Below are positions 1-8,786 of a stretch of DNA of 64,000 nt, in pieces. A model generated the notes under the pieces. That model was not told where the DNA came from, did not search any database, and worked only from the letters and a program-made list of their open reading frames with translations. Positions within the stretch are counted from its first letter, which is position 1. Every line of letters begins with the position of its first letter. Source of the DNA: Monocercomonoides exilis (Eukaryota; Preaxostyla; Oxymonadida; Polymastigidae). A program made the translations under genes and the position numbers. Location of the stretch: assembly GCA_001643675.2 (NCBI GenBank), contig LSRY02000006.1:1242501-1306500 (forward strand), read 5' to 3'.

Positions 1-3000
1 AGCTGTAGCTTGGTATATTCTCGTATTCATACTGTTTTTTCACTCCATCATCGCTCCTAACCCGTTCAAGGTCGTTTGAAAGCATCCTTATTCTATTCTT
101 CGGTGCGTTTTTCTTCAGTGAAATAAAGAGGTCGTTATACCTCGGCTCTCCAAATCCTTCAACATGCGGTGGAGACATCTGCATAACATCAGGAATCGAC
201 ATGATGGTGTCAGACAGCGTGGAAGAGTTGATGGTCGTGGGGATGTACAAATAAGGAGAATAATTCAAATATCCAATCGCAGAAACGTTGTAGCGATCAG
301 TCGTAGGCAAATATGTCACTCTGCCTGGATACCCTACATAAGAAAAAGATGATCGCGAGCTATCAAAAGCAGTCTTGAAAGGTTCGTCACTGACTATCAT
401 CATCTTTGATTTCACTGAAAGAATAAAGTTTTCATTCACTTTAGATTTCATCTTTTCTCTAAAAACAGATGTCAGGAGCGTTTCAGCCGGGCCGTCCTTT
501 ATGGAATACATCGATCTTACCAGACCTTCACCCCGCCTCACACTTTTCTCAACTTTGAAGTAGTTCTTGTTCATCACCTCGTCAAATGACGGGGACACTC
601 CAATAAGATCGTAGTAAAAAGAATGCGATCTTCCTCGATTCGAAATCTGCGCTATGTCTTCTCTTCTGGAGATCGTCCGGAGTGATTGAATGGCCCAAGC
701 TTTGTTCTCGATGATGTCCTCGTATTCAGATAGTATGTCATCAATATACTCAGGATTGATAATAAAATCCACATAGTCACGAAGGAATGAAAATGGCGAT
801 CCATTTTCTCCCACGTTTGCATATGTTTGTTGGTTAGGCAAAGAAAACGGATCAATAAAAACATCCTTTTCTGTGTGTGGATAAGTCTGTGGAAACGATC
901 TTTCCGTTGGTAGCACATCCGATAGAGACGATGCAGATGCTGATGGTGACTGTGAAGACGGCATTGAAGTTGATCCGAAGTTATTTTGAAAGCGGGACGA
1001 CTGAAAGCGCAGCGATGGATCGTTCAAAGAGCCATCACGCAGCATCGCAGGAACTGCTTGTTCCAATGAAACAGGTTCTTCGTAACTTTTTTCGATAAAC
1101 TTTTGAGTGGCATATAGATGGATGTCGCAGCCGTGCGGAGTCAGGGACAACGACATGCTCGAATCAATTAGCATGTTCACTGTGATGTTAATGAACATAA
1201 TGAAAGCAAGCGAGGTCGCAAACAGAAGAGTCACTTTTCTATTTCGAAGGCGGTGGGCACCGATGTTCCGCGAAGATAATTTCTTCACCGCCCTTGATTC
1301 CCAAAACAGAAATACGGTTGTTAAGACCGTCTCAAATAAATACTCGAAGTTCACAAGGATGATAACACTGCAAAACAATATAAGAATAAGCATGGAGAAA
1401 AACAGGACAGCGAGCATTGACAAATCCAAAGACATCAATGCATGCGGGAATATCAAATAGATCGCTGCTCCAAGAATGAAAAACAGGAGCCCTGCCATCA
1501 GCATCATCCATGGCGGCTTCTGATACTCTTCGTCTGCCCTTTCTATCTTTATCATCGTCAGCCCATTACCCCTTCCGCCTGCCGTGTTGCCCACGTTTAT
1601 CCGCCGAGAATCCATTGAATCGTGGAGGTTGTGAGAAAGTGCAGAGCGAATTGGAAAGATTGAAGCTAACAGCGATATCCCCAGCGCCAGTGCAGTGGAC
1701 AGCAGAATAGCAGTCGGAGGAATCATCATCGACAGTTGGATCATTGTGTTTTTTTGGATAATCGAAGCAAACACATAGTTCGCCACAAATGCAAGCCCTG
1801 TTCCGAAGAGCCATCCAGGAAGTGTGTAAGTCAATGCCTGGACAATCATCATCCACACGATGTTTATCCGCTTCATTCCGACTGTCCGCATAATGCCCAT
1901 TTGGAACACCCGAGTGTCGACAGAAATCTGAAGGATGGAAGACAGAAGAAGGATTGAAATAGCGCTGAGCGCTGCGATGATAAAGATGGCAACCATGTTC
2001 AGGAACATCCCAATCATCGAAGTGTATGACATGAAGCTGACAATTGGCAACTTAATGTTAAGTTCAGGGAAAAGGAATGTGTACGATAGAATTGATCCCC
2101 ACTCATTAAAGTCCCTGGAAAATGAAAATCAATTCAAAACAAGAAGATGGAAAGGGAAAGAGAAAGAGTAAGAGTAAGAGAAAGAGTAAAATATAAACAT
2201 ATGAAAAAGTTAGCAATCATTTTACGGAAAAAAATCATCCCCAAAATCATTAAATGATAGCATTAGCAGATTGAAGTTGTTATTACAAGGATAAAAATAA
2301 CTAGAATTCAAACCTTATCACATTTTCGTAATTAAAATCCAGATAAGATTCGTATCTTGGCAATCGACGTGAAAAGATGATAGATGTGGCATATTCCTCC
2401 ACATTCATATTTTTCCACGCAGTTTCCGGTAACAATTCAGTGACACTTTTGGGGAAAAATTGCAATGCCTTAAAATAGAATATGAAAAGTTATTGCGCAT
2501 TAGAAGAATCAAAAATGAGCTAAAATATTACAAAGCAAATCAAAACAGAATTTTAAAAAAAGCTTTTTAAAAAAATAGGACAAAAATTATGCAACTTCCA
2601 AAAATCTTCTGATTATTATGAAAAGTTAAAAATGATAGCAATAATATCATTGACTATCTTCAAAGCATACATGTTCCCAGAATTCTTTTTCCTCGCCAAA
2701 GGCAACGAAATCATAACGATATTTTGGTCTTGCTGACTCTTCAACCTAAGCGAGGAATTTCAAAATGAAATGAGATATGTTCTGAACAAAGAATATTAAA
2801 TGCAAACATGATGCACTTTAAACTCCAAATCAATCTGAGAAGCTTCCCGATATAATTTGTAAGCCATTGCGTATGTCTCTTCAGGGGACATTTTCTGTGA
2901 CTTGCAATATTCTATTCCCAATCCAATGATCATGAATGTTAGCGGAGAAGAGTACAGTCTAAAGCTAATTGAATCTCCATCTTCAACCTGAATCAAGTTG

Positions 3001-3929
3001 CACATGTAGTAAGCGCAATAAGATTATTTGCACGATATTTAATATCAATAAGCAAGTTCAACCAATATGAAACGTAAAAAAATATCAAACAATTTTGATT
3101 AATAATATTCAATTATTACAATAATTCAAACCTTAAGCATTTCTGCTGCTCTACGATCAAGAACAACTTTTCCCGGAGGAATCTTATTTACGGTCCAATT
3201 TCTTCCCACTTCGATTTTTTTCTATGAAAAATATGTGCATCAAATAACAATCGATTGGTTAAAATGTTCATAAATATGTTCAATTTTCTGCAAACTTCTT
3301 GTTCTGAATTTATTAATAATAATGACAATGAATATGAGCTTCTGTCATAGCTGTAAAGAATGTTTCAATAAACAGTTTGAATATAATAAGAATTCACAAA
3401 CTCTGCTATCCTTCCTTTCCAAACGCTTCCAAGCATTTCTATCCTTGGAGAACTTAGTGAGTACTACACGAGAATGGAATCAAATTACGAAAAATTATAA
3501 TTTTCAATAAAAAAAACCTCATTACTTGCCAAAGATAAAGTATTGTTTGCTTTCGTATAATTAAGAGATGAGTATCTTTCTTGACTGTCTGGGGACATCT
3601 CTAAATCTATTTGACCATTCGAATTTTCGGCCAGCATTAGAAGAAAAATTGGTAATTTATTAACAACGGCAACAGCTGCTGCTGAAATTAGGCTCACGAT
3701 TAAAACGCTAATTTTAATAGTTTATCATCAAAAGAATGCATGAAAATGCGAAAAACCTCAAAAAACCCCAGAAATAACTGCAACAATGAAATTTAATTTC
3801 CTTCCAACTTAAAGATAAATAAAAGCAGGTATGAGAGCAACATTTCCCGCAACACGTGTGAGAGTTTTGACGTTCGTTAATATCATCTTGCTCGAGAAGC
3901 GCTGTTCTCAAATCTTCATTAAGATCCAT
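1..3929 (-). CDS. FtsX-like permease family protein (3' end beyond window)
   Basis: Multi-pass membrane protein of the FtsX/MacB permease family, probably moving lipid or protein substrates or working with an ABC ATPase; substrate unknown. My exon model (5' to 3') is 3929-3757, 3707-3518, 3463-3402, 3350-3296, 3221-3132, 2987-2817, 2745-2671, 2468-2314 and 2114 to beyond 1; every junction keeps phase. It starts MDLNEDLRTALLEQDD, with a Cys-rich segment, then a first membrane helix (VLIVSLISAAAVAVVNK) and a soluble domain. Exon 9 opens with FNEWGSILSYTF and then a helix ending in SILLLSSILQI. Next comes the family signature GIMRTVGMKRINIVW, more helices (positions about 1680-1850 and 1330-1500) and a second large soluble domain with a Ser-rich stretch. 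About 1,028 residues are visible and the frame is open at position 1. The family is known from trichomonads and oxymonads as large two-half proteins. Family assignment is by recognition of the FtsX core, not by a search. Confidence 0.85.
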
Positions 3930-4413
3930 TATCTTTTGTGTTAAACTATTTATTATGGTTGTAAGAGAATTGATTCGTCAATTTTTGATTTGCAAACTGG
4001 AATTTATTTTTTCCATATTAATTGACTTCTTTGATTAATTAAATTATTCAGATTTGAATTTTTTTTATCAATTTGTTTGTTGAAAGTCCGTTGAAGATCA
4101 TTTTTTCGTTTAAAAATGTTTACAAAATGAATATATCTGAAAATTCTAAAGAATAATTTATGAAATTAATTGAAATTAGAATTTTTGCATATATCATTGT
4201 CAATAAAGCGAATTTTGTTGATTAAAGCATCTCATTCGGAGAATAAGAGATGTCTCAGTTAATTTTTTCATGATTATCTCCGGAATATTGGTCCATTTTT
4301 AGAATCTCTGAACTGAATGATCACTGTTTTTGGATTTGGAGCTATTGATATAGCTTCCCACAATTTAATTGATAAATGAGTTCAAATTTAATGATAAATA
4401 GAGCAGAAAAATA
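3930..4413. other. AT-rich spacer upstream of the permease gene
   Basis: No open frame of useful length and no RNA gene seen. It holds the 5' flank of the permease gene, which starts at 3929 on the minus strand, and ends at the left terminus of the foldback element. Confidence 0.5.
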
Positions 4414-4562
4414 CAGATTGTGCTAAAAATACCGGACATTGCACAAAATACAGGACAAGATCGATTTCACAATAACTGCAAGAGGAATTATTCTGACAAT
4501 TTTCCTCTAAATATTTCTCATCAATACAAACTCAACTGATATATAAAAATTTCGATATGGGT

Positions 4563-4793
4563 TATTATTTTTGAAAAGTCGCAAGTGTTTAATTTTCAGT
4601 TAAATCAAAAATTACATATCTTGATCAAATTTCGGTTCCCGCTCATGCAACTTCACCAAAGCTGAGGAAATTATTTGACAATGCTATTTTACATATTCCT
4701 GTGAAGTTGCATGAGCGGGAACCGAAATTTGATCAAGATATGAAATTTTTGATTTAACTGAAAATTAAACACTTGCGACTTTTCAAAAATAAT
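4563..4793. repeat. Inner inverted repeat (93-bp arms)
   Basis: Positions 4563-4656 and 4701-4793 are reverse complements over about 93 bp with one or two mismatches, separated by a 44-base loop. The arms carry the block TTGATCAAATTTCGGTTCCC and its complement. As RNA or single-stranded DNA this would make a very stable hairpin. Confidence 0.9.
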
Positions 4794-4800
4794 TACACAT

Positions 4801-4911
4801 ATAGCTTCATTTGTGCTCAGAGAAAATTAATAATTAAAATCTCAGAGAAATTGGATTTTGAGTTTCTCCGAGTTTGTAAAAATAATTTTCTCTAAGTACT
4901 GATGAAGCTAT
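4801..4911. repeat. Small inverted repeat nested in the right arm
   Basis: ATAGCTTCAT at 4801-4810 is answered by ATGAAGCTAT at 4902-4911, with AGAGAAAAT/ATTTTCTCT further inside. This segment has no counterpart in the left arm of the larger element. It therefore looks like a second, younger foldback insertion inside it. Confidence 0.7.
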
Positions 4912-5056
4912 TTTGAAAGTTTTGAATAGCAAATGAGTTTGTATTGACGAGATATATTAAGAGGAAAATAGTCAGAATTATTCCCCTTGCAGTTATTGCG
5001 AAATCGATCCTGTCCGGTATTTTGTGTCATGTCCGGGTTTTTTTTTGCACAATCTG

Positions 5057-5735
5057 AAAATGAGTGACTCTTTTAAACTGATTGTCAATATTTTTAAAAA
5101 AAAAATATCATTCGCAATATCACATATAAGCATTATGAAGCACCGCACAATTATTTACATGTTGTGATTTGAATAACAGCCAAATATAAAAAGAAAATAT
5201 TACAGTTTGTTTGAAAAAACAACGGTTAATAATTTTTAATTTTCCACTTTTGTGATTTCAAAATAACTTTTTTTCTTGATTTCATTCACATGTTAATCAC
5301 ATCATTATATCATTAAGTTTTCTTTATAACAATGAGATTTTTAAATTGATACCAGTTTTTTTCTAGAAAAATAAATATTTTTTCCTTTTACTCTTTTTTT
5401 TATGGATTATTCACTGATTATTTGAAAAACAAAATGGCATCATTGAATTTCTAAATCCCTTCATTTATGAACTCACTTTATCAAAAAAAAAAAAATTCTC
5501 ATTTAAATAGAAAAAAATTATTTGAAGTTTATCTATTCTTTCATTCCACAAATATATTTTAGAATTTGAAAAAAAAGAAAAAGAAAAGATAAAAAGAAAG
5601 CCAAATGCAGATATGTAAAAAAATAAAAAAATAAAAAAATAACAATAACTTTTCAGAAAGTTAATTTCGAATTGTAACACAATAATTTGAATTTATTTTA
5701 ATAAAATCGTGTAGTGAATCTGAAATTATGCAAGA
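5057..5735. other. AT-rich spacer, no gene seen
   Basis: Very A/T-rich with poly-A and poly-T runs (around 5390, 5480 and 5560-5640). The only open frames are low-complexity Phe/Ser/Lys strings. It includes the 3' flank of the minus-strand gene ending at 5736. Confidence 0.5.
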
Positions 5736-8477
5736 TCAATATGAGCTTGTGAATTCCGTAACATTTTTTGTATTTGCTTCATTTGTATTTTTTGATTTCT
5801 TTCCATTTTTTTTCCTATGAGTGTTAGATTCGACGGTCTTTGGCTTATCAACTATTCTTGTATCTGCAGAATTCTCTGCTGATGAAGAGTCCAGCCCATG
5901 TGAAGTGTTAGTGAAGCTGCTGGAGCTGTTAAGTTCAACTAAGTCCGGAGTGTCGTTGTCGATCAAAGCAGAAGAATGAGTCTCAGAAGAGATGAAAGAA
6001 GAAACAGACGAAAGCAAAGCCACATTCGGATCTGTCGATGAAATAGAAGTGCCTGAAGTGTTTTTTAATTGTTCAGCTTCACGTTGCACTGGCTGTTGCT
6101 GCTGCTGCCGCTGGTTTTGCAAGTTTTGATAATTTGCTGCATTGTCTTGCCTTTCTTTTTCTTGATCAGCAGAGCTATTCTGTGGAGATTTTCTCTCTTC
6201 CACAGAATTAGCGTTGAGGCCTTCTTCATTCGCATTGTTTTCTCCGCTCTCTTCCACAGCATCAATATCCAGCAAATCAGTTGGCTCTTGCTCATCCAAA
6301 CTGGCATCCATCAGCTGGTACGAGTTGCCACTTCCTCTTCCGCCTCTCCCGCAGCAGAGCCCGCAGAACAGATAATCCCTGACGCACCGGCACGAATAGC
6401 ACTCGAGATTGAAGTTGAAGTTCAGGCACCCGTCGCACTGGCAGCACAGATCGTAGCCGCAGTCCATACGCTCCGACTCGAAGCAGCACGGGTCGCAGCA
6501 GCTGCAGAAGCGCAGTGGTGGAAACTTTGTCCGGCCGCACTGCAACGAGCAGCACACGCGCCCTCTCTCTTCTTCTGCATCTCCGTCTTCTCCGCTGTAG
6601 TCGTCGAATTTCTGCATCATCATGCCTCCTTCCTCCAAAGATGAGTTGTCTATGTCCATGTTCATATCTCCTTCACTTTCACTTGAAGAGGATGCTCCTT
6701 TTTGTGAGCCTGTTCTCCTTTTCCCTCTTCTCTTTCCCCCTTTTGTGGAATCAATAAGCGATTCTTCATCGTCCAGAATGTAATTTCTGACGCTTCTCCT
6801 CCTCCTCACTCTTCTTCCCCCTTCTCTTCTGCAGCAGCTGCAGCCCAGCCCAAGAAACACAATTTGCTTCAGATCATCAAATGTCTCGCAAAGTGAATCA
6901 GAAAACGAGTGTGTCGCTTTCAGACGCATGAAAAATGACACTGTGATTACTCCAGCACAAACAAGCAAAGCAAGCCCCACCAAAATCGCAGACAGAATCA
7001 ATAAGAACTTCAAGAACGAGACAAACATAGATGCTTTTTTAGGCTTTTGTTGCGATTCCTTTTTTTGTGCTTCTTTTTCTTCTTTCTCTTCTTTTTCCTC
7101 CTCTTCTTTCTTTTCTTTTTTCACTTCTCCCTCTTCTTCCTCTTCCTCTTTTTCCTCTTTTTCTTTTTCTTTTTCTTCAACCTTCTCTTCCTCTTTCTCT
7201 TCTACTACTTCTTCTTTTCCAACATCTTCGTCATCCTCTTCTTCTTCTTCAGCTTTCTCTTTCTGTCTTTCCTCTTTCTCTTTTTCCTCTTTCTCTTTCT
7301 CCTCTTTCTCTTTCTCCTCTTTCTCTTTTTTCTCTTTCTCCTTTTTCTTGTCCTTTTCCTTGTCTTTTTTCTTTTCTTCTTTATCCTTATCTTTCTCCTT
7401 ATCTTTTTTCTTATCTTTTTCCTTGTCCTCCTCCTCCTTCTCCTTCTTCTTTTCCTTCTTCTTTTCCTTCTTCTCCTTCTTCTTTTCCTTCTTCTCCTCA
7501 TCCTCCTTCTCCTCTTTCTCCTTTTTCTCCACTTTCTCCTTTTTCTCCTTTTTCTCCTCTTCTTCCTCTTTCTCCTCCTCTTTCTCCTCCTCCTCCTCCT
7601 CCTCCTCCTTCTCTTTCTCCTCTTCCTCTTCTTCCTCTTCTTCCTCTTCTTCCTCTTCTTTCTCTTTTTTCTCTTTTTTCTCCTCTTTCTTCTTCTTCTT
7701 CTTCTCTTCTTCCTCTTTCTTCTCCTTCTCTTCTTCCTTTTCTTCCTCTTCTTTCTTTTTTTTATCTCTTTCTTCTTTTTCTTTTTCTTTGTCTTTTCCT
7801 TTATTTTTCTCATCTTTCATCAATTTGTTCTTCATCTCATTTGCTTCTTTTTTAATATCTTCCCCCGTAACATCATTTGTCGATTCATTTGCTTTTTCCT
7901 TCTTTTCTAACTCTTTTTCTGAGTCATGCACTTTTGAAATTTCTGATTGAGAAAGGTTTATCACACTGGCAGTCCTTTCATTCGCAGTAGGGATTGTGTC
8001 TTTGCTAAAACTTTCATCTTGCAAATATTCTTTACATGAAGGCATACAGCTTTCTGAATATGAAGATGAATTTACATCGGCTTTGGCAATATTATTTGGT
8101 GAATAGTCATAATAAGTTTGATGCAAATCTTTTTCCTGAATATTCTCAATTGATTTATGAAAATCTTTTTCATGGTAAGCAATATCTGAGCTTTTCATTT
8201 TCGAATGTTTAGAAATGGAATTAAAGGATTTTCTCTTGGATGCTGATAATTGTATTTTATCATTTGCATTTCCTTCCTCTTCGCATAAGGAAAAAACTTC
8301 AGTCAAACACGTATTTAAAGAAAGCAAATTTATGCGATTTTCTGTTGGCTCAATTATATCTGCCACTTTAGTTTTATGAAAATCTTGTGAAAAATAATAT
8401 TGTTGCTTCTCATCTTTCAATGAAATAAAAGTCTCAGAAAATACTGAATAAGCAAATAACAATAACAACTCCTCCAT
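5736..8477 (-). CDS. Type I membrane protein with giant E/K-rich region and Cys-rich tail
   Basis: Unrecognised 913-residue protein in a single exon ending in TGA. I chose the ATG at 8477 because it opens a signal-peptide-like start (MEELLLLFAYSVFSETF); the frame is open further upstream to 8651 with poorer, Phe-rich sequence. From about residue 184 to 479 (7930-7040) it is almost pure Glu/Lys in short EEEK/KEKE units, expected to form long charged single alpha-helix or coiled coil. Residues about 483-518 (7030-6925) are a clear membrane helix. Then come an Arg-rich patch (RRVRRRR), a Cys-rich region (about 542-722, many CC pairs and CxxC) and a Ser/Asn/Gln-rich end. If the leader is real, the E/K rod lies outside or in a lumen and the Cys-rich domain faces the cytosol. 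No family assigned. Confidence 0.6.
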   Translation of the reverse strand: MEELLLLFAYSVFSETFISLKDEKQQYYFSQDFHKTKVADIIEPTENRINLLSLNTCLTEVFSLCEEEGNANDKIQLSASKRKSFNSISKHSKMKSSDIAYHEKDFHKSIENIQEKDLHQTYYDYSPNNIAKADVNSSSYSESCMPSCKEYLQDESFSKDTIPTANERTASVINLSQSEISKVHDSEKELEKKEKANESTNDVTGEDIKKEANEMKNKLMKDEKNKGKDKEKEKEERDKKKKEEEEKEEEKEKKEEEEKKKKKKEEKKEKKEKEEEEEEEEEEEEEEKEKEEEEEEEEKEEEKEEEEEKKEKKEKVEKKEKEEKEDEEKKEKKKEKKEKKKEKKKEKEEEDKEKDKKKDKEKDKDKEEKKKDKEKDKKKEKEKKEKEEKEKEEKEKEEKEKEERQKEKAEEEEEDDEDVGKEEVVEEKEEEKVEEKEKEKEEKEEEEEEGEVKKEKKEEEEKEEKEEKEAQKKESQQKPKKASMFVSFLKFLLILSAILVGLALLVCAGVITVSFFMRLKATHSFSDSLCETFDDLKQIVFLGLGCSCCRREGGRRVRRRRSVRNYILDDEESLIDSTKGGKRRGKRRTGSQKGASSSSESEGDMNMDIDNSSLEEGGMMMQKFDDYSGEDGDAEEERGRVCCSLQCGRTKFPPLRFCSCCDPCCFESERMDCGYDLCCQCDGCLNFNFNLECYSCRCVRDYLFCGLCCGRGGRGSGNSYQLMDASLDEQEPTDLLDIDAVEESGENNANEEGLNANSVEERKSPQNSSADQEKERQDNAANYQNLQNQRQQQQQPVQREAEQLKNTSGTSISSTDPNVALLSSVSSFISSETHSSALIDNDTPDLVELNSSSSFTNTSHGLDSSSAENSADTRIVDKPKTVESNTHRKKNGKKSKNTNEANTKNVTEFTSSY
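7050..7860. repeat. Long polypyrimidine (plus) / polypurine (minus) tract
   Basis: About 800 bases of almost uninterrupted CTT, TCC and TTCC units on the plus strand, purine-only on the minus strand. It encodes the E/K-rich stretch of the minus-strand gene. The same tract gives long false frames of Phe/Leu/Ser on the plus strand and Lys/Arg in another minus frame. Confidence 0.9.
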
Positions 8478-8786
8478 AAGATATAAAAAATTGAATGTTG
8501 AATGTTTGGTAAAATAGTAATTTGGCTTTACAGAGATAACAATTAAATGAAACAAATAATGGTAATTGAAATATTTTTTGCCTTTTTTTCCAAAACAGTT
8601 CTTTATTTGATAGCTAAAACAAAGTGCAATCATGAAGAAAAAATAGAACAAAAAACGAAATATTAGCTTTTAATTTGGATATTTTTTAAAAATTGTTTTT
8701 AATAAGAATTTTCATTGTTTTGAAAAATGGAATTTGTATTAAAGGAAATGTTTTATGAAATATTAAAAAGAAGAAGAGAAAGAATT
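8478..8786. other. Spacer between two minus-strand genes
   Basis: AT-rich. It holds the 5' flank of the E/K-rich gene and the 3' flank of the CID gene. No further gene seen. Confidence 0.5.

Larger units (their letters stand above)
4414..5056. mobile_element. Foldback / MITE-like inverted-repeat element
   Basis: A 643-bp element whose ends are exact 10-bp inverted repeats: CAGATTGTGC at 4414-4423 and GCACAATCTG at 5047-5056. The similarity continues inward for about 120 bp per arm with scattered mismatches (left 4414-4535, right about 4930-5056), including CCGGACAT and a GATCGATTTC block. A second, nearly perfect pair of arms lies inside (4563-4656 against 4701-4793). It has no coding capacity, as expected for a non-autonomous DNA transposon or foldback element. 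Flanks read AAAATA on the left and AAAATG on the right, a possible imperfect target duplication. No related transposase was recognised for these termini. Confidence 0.75.

Noticed and set aside
3351-3401. Apparent in-frame TGA in the permease gene at 3365-3367
   Set aside because: A donor GTTTGT at 3401 in phase 2 and acceptor at 3351 remove it as a 51-nt intron and join the protein smoothly, so the gene is not broken here.
6928-7950. Long plus-strand frames of Phe, Ser and Leu (up to 340 residues) and a Lys/Arg minus frame
   Set aside because: They are shadows of the purine-rich E/K coding tract; no biased tract of this kind needs to code in more than one frame, and only the minus E/K frame continues into normal sequence with a membrane helix.
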